Assembly (NCBI RefSeq): GCF_029168315.1
Contig: NZ_JARGYD010000010.1
Location: forward strand, 62,001-126,000
Source of the DNA: Psychromarinibacter halotolerans
GTDB taxonomy: Bacteria > Pseudomonadota > Alphaproteobacteria > Rhodobacterales > Rhodobacteraceae
Reading direction: 5' to 3'
Length of the DNA stretch: 64,000 bases
Under the pieces are notes generated by a model. It made no database searches and had not been told where the DNA came from. It saw nothing but the letters and a program-made list of their open reading frames with translations. Positions 8,623 to 16,242 of this stretch are shown piece after piece; within the stretch, counting starts at the first letter, position 1, and the number at the start of each line of letters is the position of its first letter. Both the position numbers and the translations under genes were made by a program.

Positions 8623-8955
8623 CTATCCCTCGTCCTTCTCGGGCCCCTCGGCCCTTTCGTTCTTTTCCTGCGCGGCGCGAGCCGTGCGCATCAGTGTCTG
8701 CACGCCGGCTGCAAAGCCGAGCAGGGTGAACAGAACCAGAAAGATCGGCATCGTCCCGAACAGCGTGTCGAGCCCGAAGCCAATGCCGCAACCGATCCCG
8801 ATTCCGGCCACCAGTTCGATCACCATCCGCCAAGCAAGCTCTGCGCCGCCGACGGCATGTGTCGTGTCACGGGGCTTCGGCGCATTCGCGTCTTTCAGCG
8901 CGGCAATCCTCTGGTCCAGACGATCTAGCCGGGCCTTGTCTTCAGGATCGACCAA
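8623..8955 (-). CDS. atpI: AtpI, F0 assembly/regulatory protein
   Basis: This short protein (110 residues from the chosen start) has two membrane helices, around the AWRMVIELVAGIGIGCGIGF and IFLVLFTLLGFAAGV stretches. AtpI helps c-ring assembly and may carry magnesium. It opens the F0 operon. The start is uncertain: no ATG is in frame near the expected position. The TTG at 8955 gives a typical N-terminus and has GGGGG nine bases upstream, whereas a TTG at 9012 would add 19 residues without a clear ribosome site. Confidence 0.8.
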   Translation of the reverse strand: MVDPEDKARLDRLDQRIAALKDANAPKPRDTTHAVGGAELAWRMVIELVAGIGIGCGIGFGLDTLFGTMPIFLVLFTLLGFAAGVQTLMRTARAAQEKNERAEGPEKDEG

Positions 8956-9124
8956 AATGCGGAACCCCCGTTCAGTCGCCGCGAACCTAGAAACGGACCG
9001 TGTCGGAGTCAAGTTGGCAAAGGACCCGTTAAGAACCGGCTAAGTCATTGATTTCGTTACTCGCCAAAGGCTTCGACATGGGCGCGCCCTGCCCGCGCCG
9101 CGCCCCCGGGCCGAAAACGCAAAT

Positions 9125-9140
9125 TCAACCGAATGGTTGA
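9125..9140. promoter_or_regulatory. ArsR-type operator over the start codon of its gene
   Basis: TCAACC and GGTTGA form a perfect inverted repeat with four bases between. The ATG at 9133-9135 lies inside it. A self-binding site of this form at the start codon is common for this ArsR subgroup. Confidence 0.6.
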
Positions 9141-9522
9141 CCAAAGCTTTGGGCGCTGTCACTCGGATGGAATGGAGCCCACCCTAGACACCGTGTTCGC
9201 CGCCCTCGCCGACCCGACCCGGCGCGCGATCCTGACCATGCTTCTGGAAGACGACATGGCGGTGACCGACGTGGCCGACCCGTTCGAGATGTCATTGGCC
9301 GCGATCTCGAAGCACCTTGCGATCCTCACCCGCGCAGGCCTGATCAGTCAGGAGAAACGCGGCCGGGTAAAGTGGTGCAAGCTGGAACCCGACGCGCTGA
9401 AGGCGGCGTCGGTGTGGATGCAGGGCTTTGGCCAATTCGAGCCAGTGAACCTTGACGCCTTCGAAGCGTTCCTTGAACGCGAGCTGTCCTCCGCCCCCGA
9501 CCCCCGCGACACGGCGGAATGA
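9133..9522 (+). CDS. ArsR-family transcriptional regulator
   Basis: The 129-residue winged-helix repressor has the signature FAALADPTRRAILTML followed by the recognition helix in SLAAISKHLAILTRAGL. The cysteine pairs of metal-sensing ArsR proteins are absent, so it is probably not a metal sensor. It fits the subgroup often found with SRPBCC or polyketide-cyclase genes, but no such gene is adjacent. The ATG at 9133 sits in the operator; a second ATG at 9172 is an alternative start. The glpD start is about 60 bases downstream. The only gene sharing its upstream region is the ATP synthase operon. Confidence 0.85.
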   Translation: MVDQSFGRCHSDGMEPTLDTVFAALADPTRRAILTMLLEDDMAVTDVADPFEMSLAAISKHLAILTRAGLISQEKRGRVKWCKLEPDALKAASVWMQGFGQFEPVNLDAFEAFLERELSSAPDPRDTAE

Positions 9523-9582
9523 CCCAGCGTCACAGCGCATTGCCCGGTGGCGGTATGCGGCGCGAGACTACATAACAGCCTC

Positions 9583-11163
9583 ATGGAAACGCACGACACC
9601 GGACCCATCCACGACCTTTTCGTCATCGGCGGCGGCATCAACGGATGCGGCATCGCCCGCGATGCGGCGGGCCGCGGCCTGAAGGTCGCGCTGGCCGAGA
9701 TGAACGACCTTGCATGGGCGACCTCGTCGGCCTCGACCAAGCTGTTCCACGGCGGTCTGCGCTATCTGGAGTATTTCGAGTTCCGGCTGGTCCGCGAGGC
9801 GTTGAAGGAACGCGAGGTACTGCTGGCCGCGATGCCGCATATTTCGTGGCCGATGCGGTTCATCCTGCCCTACCACCGCGACATGCGCTTCGACAGCGAG
9901 ACACCGACGTCCCGCCTGCTGTCGCGCTTCATGCCGTGGATGAAGGGACGCCGCCCGGCTTGGCTGATCCGTTTGGGGCTGTTCCTGTACGATAACCTTG
10001 GCGGTCGGAAGATCCTGCCCGGCACGGCCTCGGTGTCGCTGAAGGACACGCCCGAGGGCGCGCCGCTGAAGTCGCGGTTCGAACATGCCTATGAATATTC
10101 CGACTGCTGGGTGCAGGACGCCCGGCTGGTCGTGCTGAACGCCCGCGACGCCGCCGCGCGGGGGGCCCGGATCATGACCCGCACCCGCGTTGTCGGCGCG
10201 ACGCGCAGCGACGACCTTTGGCTGGTCGAGACGGAAGATGCCGAAGGCCAGCGGCAGACCCACCGCGCCCGCGCGCTGGTGAACGCGGGCGGGCCGTGGG
10301 TGTCCGACGTGATCAAGGGCACGCTGCGGATCAACTCGTCCGAAGACATCCGTCTGGTCCGGGGCAGCCACATCGTGGTGAAAAAGCTGTACGACCACGA
10401 CAAATGCTACTTCCTGCAAGGCACCGACGGGCGGATCATCTTCGCGATCCCCTACGAAGAGGACTTCACCCTGATCGGCACCACCGACGCCGAGCATGAA
10501 GATCCGTCGCAAAAGCCGGTCTGCACCCCGGAAGAGGCGGACTATCTGCGTGATTTCGCAGGCAAGTACTTCAAGAAACAGATCCGGCCCGAGGACATCG
10601 TCTGGACCTACTCGGGCGTGCGCCCGCTGTACGACGACGGCGCCAGTTCGGCCACGGCGGCGACGCGGGAATACGTGCTAAGCCTCGACGACGCGGGCGC
10701 ACCGCTGCTGAACGTCTTCGGCGGCAAGATTACCACCTACCGCAAGTTGGCCGAGGCGGCGATGGCGCGGATCGCACCGTTCCTTCCCGGCATGGACGAA
10801 GACTGGACCGCCGGTGTCGCCCTGCCCGGCGGTGACTTCCCGGTCGCCGGGGTGCGGACCCTGCTGAAGGGGCTGCGGAAGGATTATCCGTTCCTGAGCG
10901 ACTTCTGGGCGCTGCGGCTGGTGCGCTGCTATGGCACCGAGGTGCGCAAGGTACTGGGCGATGCGAAGACCGTCGGGGATCTTGGCCGGTCGTTCGGCGG
11001 CACCGTGACGGCGCGGGAACTGGACTGGGCGATCAAGAACGAATGGGTCCGGACCGCCGAGGATTTCCTGTGGCGCCGCACCAAGCTGGGCCTGCGGCTG
11101 ACCGAGGCCGAGATCGCCCGGATCGACGGATATATTAAGGCCGCGCTGATCCCGATCGGCTAG
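9583..11163 (+). CDS. glpD: glycerol-3-phosphate dehydrogenase (FAD)
   Basis: The 526-residue flavoprotein oxidises sn-glycerol 3-phosphate to dihydroxyacetone phosphate at the membrane and passes electrons to quinone. The N-terminal Rossmann segment is DLFVIGGGINGCGIARDAA, followed by SSASTKLFHGGLRYLE, characteristic of GlpD. The C-terminal accessory domain (about 395-526) is complete. The ATG at 9583 fits the family length. It stands 3.5 kb from glpK on the same strand, so the glycerol genes are close but not in one operon. Confidence 0.95.
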   Translation: METHDTGPIHDLFVIGGGINGCGIARDAAGRGLKVALAEMNDLAWATSSASTKLFHGGLRYLEYFEFRLVREALKEREVLLAAMPHISWPMRFILPYHRDMRFDSETPTSRLLSRFMPWMKGRRPAWLIRLGLFLYDNLGGRKILPGTASVSLKDTPEGAPLKSRFEHAYEYSDCWVQDARLVVLNARDAAARGARIMTRTRVVGATRSDDLWLVETEDAEGQRQTHRARALVNAGGPWVSDVIKGTLRINSSEDIRLVRGSHIVVKKLYDHDKCYFLQGTDGRIIFAIPYEEDFTLIGTTDAEHEDPSQKPVCTPEEADYLRDFAGKYFKKQIRPEDIVWTYSGVRPLYDDGASSATAATREYVLSLDDAGAPLLNVFGGKITTYRKLAEAAMARIAPFLPGMDEDWTAGVALPGGDFPVAGVRTLLKGLRKDYPFLSDFWALRLVRCYGTEVRKVLGDAKTVGDLGRSFGGTVTARELDWAIKNEWVRTAEDFLWRRTKLGLRLTEAEIARIDGYIKAALIPIG

Positions 11164-11195
11164 GCGGGCACCCGAGTTTTCCGCGCTGTCGTGTC

Positions 11196-11618
11196 CTAGT
11201 CTTCCGCGCTGTCGCGCGAGGCTTTCAGCAGTTGATCGGCCTTGCGCCGCACCAGCACCGACCGCAGATCGTGCATCGCCAGCAGCAACGAGTCCGTGAC
11301 CTGTTCAAGCTGCGCGTCGGTCGCGTCCGAGTTCGCCCAATGCGCCGTCTGGTTCAGGTGATCGACGGTGCGCAGGATGTCGTCGAGACGCCGCGCCTCG
11401 ACTACCCGCGTGCGCGCCTGCATCCAGTCGCTGATCGCCCGCATGTCGGCATCGGTCAGGTCGCGGTTGCCCTGCGGCTTCACCTGCCCGTTGCGGATGT
11501 TGACCGTCGCGATCTGTTCCATCTCGATCCGCCGCTGCCGGTTCTCGGTGTCGACGCGGAAGACAAAGGCGCCGTTCTCGCGGGTGCGGAAGTAGTACTC
11601 CGGCAACTCGGCGGACAT
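11196..11618 (-). CDS. conserved protein of unknown function
   Basis: The 140-residue soluble protein has no signal peptide or membrane segment. It starts MSAELPEYYFRTRENG, and the N-terminal 45 residues look like a small beta domain with repeated charged residues; the rest is helical. The ATG at 11618 follows GAGGAGA. It is 11 bases downstream of aspartate aminotransferase on the same strand, so the two are probably co-transcribed. I recognise the type as a conserved alphaproteobacterial protein but know no function. Confidence 0.75.
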   Translation of the reverse strand: MSAELPEYYFRTRENGAFVFRVDTENRQRRIEMEQIATVNIRNGQVKPQGNRDLTDADMRAISDWMQARTRVVEARRLDDILRTVDHLNQTAHWANSDATDAQLEQVTDSLLLAMHDLRSVLVRRKADQLLKASRDSAED

Positions 11619-11629
11619 GGCGCGTCTCC

Positions 11630-12832
11630 TCAGGTCAGGCTTTCGCAGAAGCGGCGGATGCGGGCGCAGGCCTCGGTCAGCGTCGCCTCGTCGGTGGCAT
11701 AGCTGACGCGGAAATGCGGCGACAGGCCGAAGGCCGCGCCGAACACGACGGCGACGCCGGTCTCTTCCAGCAGCGCAAGGCAGAAATCCTCGTCCGTTTC
11801 GATCTTCGCGCCGTTGGCTGTGGTCTTGCCGATGCATCCGGCGATGGACGGATAGACGTAGAACGCGCCCTCGGGCGTCGGGCAGGTGATGCCGGGACAG
11901 GCGTTGAGGCCGGCAACCACCAGATCGCGGCGGCGTTGGAACAGCGCGCGGTTCGGCGCAAGGAAGTCCTGCGTGCCGTTCAGCGCCTCGACCGCCGCCC
12001 ATTGCGAGATGGTGCAGGGGTTGGTCGTCGACTGCGACTGGATCTTACGCATTGCGTTGATGATCTCGACCGGGCCCGCCGCATAGCCGATGCGCCAGCC
12101 GGTCATCGCATAGGCTTTGGACACGCCGTTGCAGGTCAGGGTGCGGTCGTACAGCGACGGCTCGACCTCGGCGGGGGTGCAGAAGGTGAAGTCATCGAAC
12201 ACAAGGTGTTCGTACATGTCATCGGTCATCACCCAGACCTGCGGGTGTTTCACCAGCACGTCGGTCAGCGCCTTCAGCTCGTCCCGGGTATAGCCCGCGC
12301 CAGTCGGGTTCGACGGCGAGTTGAAGATGAACCACTTGGTCTTGTCGGTGATCGCGGCCTCCAGCGCCGCGGGCGTCAGCTTGAACCCGGTTTCGATCCC
12401 GGCCTCGACCACGACGGGCGTGCCGCCCGCCAGCAGCACCATGTCGGGATAGCTGACCCAGTAGGGCGCGGGGATCACCACCTCGTCGCCGGGGTTCAGC
12501 GTCGCCATCAGCGCGTTGTACAGCACCTGCTTGCCGCCCGAGGACACCGACACCTGCGACGGTTCATAGCTCAGCCCGTTCTCGCGGGCGAACTTGGCGC
12601 AGATCGCCTGCTTCAGCTCGGGGATGCCATCGGGCGCGGTGTATTTCGTGCGGCCCGCCTCGATCGCGGCGATACCGGCGGCCTTGATGTTGTCCGGCGT
12701 GTCAAAATCGGGTTCGCCCGCCGCAAGCCCGATGACGTCCTTGCCCTCGGCTTTCAGCTCTTGGCTGCGGGTATTCATCGCAATCGTCGGGGAAGGCTTG
12801 ACGCGCGCCAGTGTCGCGGAAAGGAAGGGCAT
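11630..12832 (-). CDS. aspartate aminotransferase (class I, fold type I PLP)
   Basis: The 400-residue PLP enzyme moves the amino group between aspartate and 2-oxoglutarate. K239 in SKAYAMTGWRIGYAAG binds PLP, the SNPTGAGY motif lies near 174-181, and ASP-type residues appear in PAPYWVSYPD. It matches the type Ib aspartate (and prephenate) aminotransferases of alphaproteobacteria, so some activity on prephenate or aromatic amino acids is possible. The start MPFLSATL at 12832 gives the usual length. It diverges from the XRE regulator. Confidence 0.92.
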   Translation of the reverse strand: MPFLSATLARVKPSPTIAMNTRSQELKAEGKDVIGLAAGEPDFDTPDNIKAAGIAAIEAGRTKYTAPDGIPELKQAICAKFARENGLSYEPSQVSVSSGGKQVLYNALMATLNPGDEVVIPAPYWVSYPDMVLLAGGTPVVVEAGIETGFKLTPAALEAAITDKTKWFIFNSPSNPTGAGYTRDELKALTDVLVKHPQVWVMTDDMYEHLVFDDFTFCTPAEVEPSLYDRTLTCNGVSKAYAMTGWRIGYAAGPVEIINAMRKIQSQSTTNPCTISQWAAVEALNGTQDFLAPNRALFQRRRDLVVAGLNACPGITCPTPEGAFYVYPSIAGCIGKTTANGAKIETDEDFCLALLEETGVAVVFGAAFGLSPHFRVSYATDEATLTEACARIRRFCESLT

Positions 12833-12939
12833 GGTCGTCTCCGGTTGGAATGCGCCGGATGCAAGGTGTAGATTGGCCCCCGAACCCATGCAAGCCCCCG
12901 GACCGGCGGCCGGAGACGGGGATGAAAGCGGAGGACCAC

Positions 12940-13347
12940 ATGGCAGAGGACGGCACGACTGAGGACGGCGGCGGCTGGTATTCGAACGAAAGCGCCACCT
13001 TCGGGGACCGGCTGGTCGCCGCGCGCGAGGCGCTGGGGCTGTCGCAATCCGACCTTGCGCGGCAGATCGGCGTGAAACTGAAAACGCTGTCGGCGTGGGA
13101 AAACGACCTGTCGGAACCCCGCGCCAACAAGCTGCAGATGCTGGCCGGCGTTCTGAACGTGTCGCTGATCTGGCTTCTGAACGGCGAAGGCGCCGGGATC
13201 GAAACGCCCGACTCTCATGCCATGCCCGAGGAAATCAGCGCGATGCTGACCGAGATCCGCACACTGCAGGGCAGCCTGAAGCGGACGGCGGACCGGCTTG
13301 GCGGGATCGAGAAACGGCTGCAGAAGGCACTAAGGGAGCAATCGTGA
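12940..13347 (+). CDS. XRE-family helix-turn-helix regulator
   Basis: The 135-residue protein has a Cro/CI-type HTH at about residues 22-75 (LVAAREALGLSQSDLARQIG, then TLSAWENDLSEPRANKLQML). A C-terminal segment of about 35 residues (ISAMLTEIRTLQGSLKRTAD onwards) looks like a short coiled coil for dimerisation. The start at 12940 has GGAGGA four bases upstream; an in-frame ATG at 12922 is possible. Its stop overlaps the GTG of sdhE (GTGA), so the two are coupled. Its targets are not evident. Confidence 0.88.
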   Translation: MAEDGTTEDGGGWYSNESATFGDRLVAAREALGLSQSDLARQIGVKLKTLSAWENDLSEPRANKLQMLAGVLNVSLIWLLNGEGAGIETPDSHAMPEEISAMLTEIRTLQGSLKRTADRLGGIEKRLQKALREQS

Positions 13348-13625
13348 GCGAGAACGTGGCAGAGACACAGGAAACCCCCGAGGCGCGGCTGAAGCGGATG
13401 CAGATGCGCGCCTCGCGCCGTGGCATCAAGGAGATGGACATCATCCTTGGCCGTTATGCGCAGGACCGGCTGGCCGGGATGGACGCGCAGGCGCTGGACC
13501 TGTTCGACGCCCTGCTGTGGGAAAACGATCAGGACCTGTACCCGTGGGTGTCCGGTCAGGCACAGCCGCCGGAACGCTTCGCCGCCCTGCTGGACGACAT
13601 CGCCCGGCACGCGGGCGCGCGCTGA
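13344..13625 (+). CDS. sdhE: succinate dehydrogenase FAD assembly factor
   Basis: The 93-residue SdhE/SDH5 family protein helps attach FAD covalently to SdhA. The core has SRRGIKEMDIILGRYA, with the RGxxE motif that contacts the flavoprotein, then LDLFDALLWENDQDLYPWVSG. The start is a GTG overlapping the preceding stop, with AAGGGAG upstream. The sdh genes are not in the window, which is common for this factor. Confidence 0.93.
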   Translation: MSENVAETQETPEARLKRMQMRASRRGIKEMDIILGRYAQDRLAGMDAQALDLFDALLWENDQDLYPWVSGQAQPPERFAALLDDIARHAGAR

Positions 13626-13724
13626 CCGGGGCACCGACGCGAAACGAACTCGGGTTCGCTTAACGATATCTTTGCGATTCCAAAGCTATGCACGGCCAAA
13701 GAGCAGTCTTTGGCGGAGCATAGC

Positions 13725-14222
13725 ATGAGCATTCAAAGCCGGATCGCAGGCGCCGCGAACAAGGGGTTCATGGCGCAGTACCTTGAAGCCCTGTCGCTGG
13801 TCGAACGGCTTCACAGGCTGTTGCTGGACGTGATCAAGGACGAGTTCGAGCGATTGGGCATGCTCGAAATCAACGCAGTGCAGGCGCTGCTGCTGTTCAA
13901 CGTCGGCGACAACGAGGTGACGGCAGGCGAGTTGAAGTCGCGCGGCTACTATCAGGGCTCGAACGTGAGCTATAACCTGAAAAAGCTCGTCGACGCCGGC
14001 TACATGCACCACCAGCGGTGCGAGATCGACCGCCGGTCCGTGCGCGTGCGCCTGACCGACAAGGGCCGCCGCGTGCAGGAGATCGTGGAAGACCTGTTCA
14101 TCCGCCACGCGGAAGGTCTGGAAAGCCGCGCGGTGCTGGACCTGAACGGGATCGAAGAAATCAACACCTCGCTTCGCCGGGTGGAACGGTACTGGAGCGA
14201 CCAGATCCGCTATATCTACTAG
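13725..14222 (+). CDS. LdtR-type MarR-family regulator
   Basis: The 165-residue winged-helix protein has FMAQYLEALSLVERLHRLLL, then GELKSRGYYQGSNVSYNLKKL as recognition helix, and wing residues around DRRSVRVRLTDKG. It matches LdtR of alphaproteobacteria, a regulator studied in Liberibacter and Rhizobiales that controls an L,D-transpeptidase and osmotic tolerance. The ATG at 13725 follows GCGGAG by six bases. An inverted repeat CGAAC-TCGG-GTTCG lies upstream (about 13645-13660) and could be its own operator. The 425-bp spacer downstream holds degenerate repeats. Confidence 0.88.
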   Translation: MSIQSRIAGAANKGFMAQYLEALSLVERLHRLLLDVIKDEFERLGMLEINAVQALLLFNVGDNEVTAGELKSRGYYQGSNVSYNLKKLVDAGYMHHQRCEIDRRSVRVRLTDKGRRVQEIVEDLFIRHAEGLESRAVLDLNGIEEINTSLRRVERYWSDQIRYIY

Positions 14223-14260
14223 CCGATCACGCTGCATGGGCGCGACAGGCGCCCCCGCCA

Positions 14261-14518
14261 CACCGGACACGCCCCCGGCGCGACCAGAAATGCTGCGCAC
14301 CGGCGCGTCCACGGTTGCCACCCACTGGCGCACGCCCCCGGGTATAGAGCAAGGGCGCTCTCTTAAAGATCACCCACCGGCGCACTCCGCCACGTTATCG
14401 CGCACAGGCGTCCGCCCCGAGATCGGACACCGGCGCTCTTCCGGATGTCACACACCGGCGATCGCCCGGTTGCGGTTAATGGCTCCCCCCTTCCCGTCTG
14501 TCACCTGAACACCGGCCC
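14261..14518. repeat. cluster of degenerate CACCGGCGC repeats, about 25-bp spacing
   Basis: Eight copies or near copies of CACCGGCGC start at 14261, 14298, 14323, 14375, 14403, 14428, 14453 and 14510. Steps are 37, 25, 52, 28, 25, 25 and 57 bases, so most are one or two units of 25-28. All point the same way. The sequence between them varies. The whole 425-bp spacer (14223-14647) has no credible gene. Confidence 0.6.
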
Positions 14519-14601
14519 GCGCGTGTCACGCCCGGTGTCGCCCGAAACTTGGCGCGATTTCCGTCGCGTTCGTGTGACCCTAGGACGGGCAGACCTGTAC
14601 C

Positions 14602-14639
14602 CCCTCTGCCGGATCGGCCTATGTTGCCCCCGCAGAGGG
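14602..14639. promoter_or_regulatory. inverted repeat before glpK
   Basis: CCCTCTGC (14602-14609) and GCAGAGGG (14632-14639) are perfect inverted copies 22 bases apart. The right arm overlaps the glpK Shine-Dalgarno (GAGGGAGG), and a TATGTT box lies between the arms. It is either an operator around the -10 box or an mRNA hairpin that masks the ribosome site. Confidence 0.45.
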
Positions 14640-14647
14640 AGGCTTGA

Positions 14648-16120
14648 ATGACGCACGTACTTGCCATCGATCAGGGCACGACTTCGACCCGCGCGATCCT
14701 GTTCGACGCGAAAATGGACATCGCCGCCTCTGCGCAGGAGGAATTCGAACAGCACTATCCCCGGTCCGGCTGGGTCGAGCACGATGCGGCGGACCTGTGG
14801 GACACCACGTTGCGCACCTGCCGCGCAGCCCTTGCGAAGGTGGAGGACGCCGCGCCTGCCGCGATCGGCATCACCAACCAGCGCGAGACCGTCGTGGTTT
14901 GGGACAAAGCCACCGGCAAACCGGTCCACAACGCCATCGTCTGGCAAGACCGCCGCACCGCCGACTTCTGCCGCACGCTGCGCGACGGTGGCCACGAAGA
15001 GATGATCACCCGCCGCACCGGCCTGCTGGCGGACCCGTATTTCTCGGCGACCAAACTGAAATGGATCCTGGACGAAATCGACGGCGCCCGAGAGAAAGCC
15101 CGCGCCGGAGAGCTTCTGTTCGGCACGGTGGACACATGGCTGATCTGGAACCTGACCGAGGGCAGGTCCCATGTGACCGACGCGACCAACGCCGCACGGA
15201 CCATGCTGTACGACATCCGCAAGGGGCGCTGGTCCACCACGATCTGCGACCTGATGGACATCCCCGCCGAAATGCTGCCCGAGGTCCGCGACAGCGCCGC
15301 CGATTTCGGCGAGACGACCTTGCTGGGCGGTTCGATCCCGATCCTTGGCGTCGCGGGCGACCAGCAGGCCGCCACCGTCGGGCAGGCCTGTTTCGCGCCG
15401 GGGATGCTGAAATCGACCTATGGCACCGGCTGCTTCGCGCTGCTGAACACCGGGACCGAGCCGGTGACCTCGAAGAACCGGTTGCTGACCACCATCGCCT
15501 ATCAGCTGGACGGCGTGCCGACCTATGCGCTGGAAGGGTCGATCTTCATCGCCGGTGCGGTGGTGCAGTGGCTGCGCGACGGGCTGAAGGTGATCGAAGC
15601 CGCGCCGGACACCCAGCCGCTGGCCGAAACCGCCGACCCGGGGCAGGACGTGATCCTTGTCCCCGCCTTCACCGGACTGGGCGCGCCGTACTGGGACGCC
15701 GACTGCAGGGGCGCGGTGTTCGGGCTGACCCGCAACTCGGGCCCGGCGGAGTTCGCGCGGGCGGCGCTGGAAAGCGTGGGGTTCCAGACCCGCGACCTGC
15801 TGGAAGCGATGCATGCCGACATGGGCGACGCCGAGGAGGCGATCTTGCGGGTCGACGGTGGCATGAGCGCGTCGGACTGGACGATGCAGTTCCTCGCCGA
15901 CATCCTCGGTGCGCCGGTGGACCGCCCCAAGGTGCTGGAGACCACGGCGCTTGGCGCCGCGTGGCTGGCCGGAATGCGCGCGGGGGTCTACCCCGGGCAG
16001 GAAGAGTTCGCGAAGACATGGGCGCTTGACCGCCAGTTCGAGCCCGCCCGCGACGACGACTGGCGCGACCGGCGCTATGCCGCCTGGAAACGCGCGGTGA
16101 AGGCAACGATGTCGGTTTAG
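14648..16120 (+). CDS. glpK: glycerol kinase
   Basis: The 490-residue FGGY-family kinase phosphorylates glycerol to sn-glycerol 3-phosphate. The N-terminal AIDQGTTSTRAILFD is the ATP-binding loop of the actin-like fold, GITNQRETVVVWD and IVWQDRRT form the glycerol site, and the second FGGY signature region is around LRVDGGMSASDWTMQ. Shine-Dalgarno GAGGGAGG lies close upstream. It works with GlpD encoded 3.5 kb upstream, so imported glycerol would reach dihydroxyacetone phosphate. No glpF is in the window. Confidence 0.97.
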   Translation: MTHVLAIDQGTTSTRAILFDAKMDIAASAQEEFEQHYPRSGWVEHDAADLWDTTLRTCRAALAKVEDAAPAAIGITNQRETVVVWDKATGKPVHNAIVWQDRRTADFCRTLRDGGHEEMITRRTGLLADPYFSATKLKWILDEIDGAREKARAGELLFGTVDTWLIWNLTEGRSHVTDATNAARTMLYDIRKGRWSTTICDLMDIPAEMLPEVRDSAADFGETTLLGGSIPILGVAGDQQAATVGQACFAPGMLKSTYGTGCFALLNTGTEPVTSKNRLLTTIAYQLDGVPTYALEGSIFIAGAVVQWLRDGLKVIEAAPDTQPLAETADPGQDVILVPAFTGLGAPYWDADCRGAVFGLTRNSGPAEFARAALESVGFQTRDLLEAMHADMGDAEEAILRVDGGMSASDWTMQFLADILGAPVDRPKVLETTALGAAWLAGMRAGVYPGQEEFAKTWALDRQFEPARDDDWRDRRYAAWKRAVKATMSV

Positions 16121-16165
16121 GGGGCGCGGCCCCATCGCACCGAAGGTGCGTGATGATCGGAAGGA

Positions 16166-16227
16166 GGGGGCGCTGCCCCCGCCGCGCTGCCGCGCGGCTC
16201 CCCCGAGGTATTTTGGAAGAGAAGAAG
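16166..16227 (+). repeat. interspersed intergenic element, copy A
   Basis: It has a GGGGGC-GCT-GCCCCC hairpin, a second hairpin GCCGCG/CGCGGC and a conserved tail CCCCCGAGGTATTTTGGAAG continuing AGAAGAAG (16200-16227). Close copies stand at 36380-36437 and 45184-45248. It lies after glpK and before the convergent DUF1501 stop. Confidence 0.75.
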
Positions 16228-16242
16228 GCGCTTAGGGCGGGA

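Noticed and set aside
14261..14518. CRISPR array for the phased repeats before glpK
   Set aside because: The cores are only nine bases, degenerate, and the step is 25 bases; no cas genes are present.
14501..16135. A 544-residue open frame opposite glpK
   Set aside because: Glycerol kinase on the plus strand is complete; the antisense frame has low-complexity composition and no motif.
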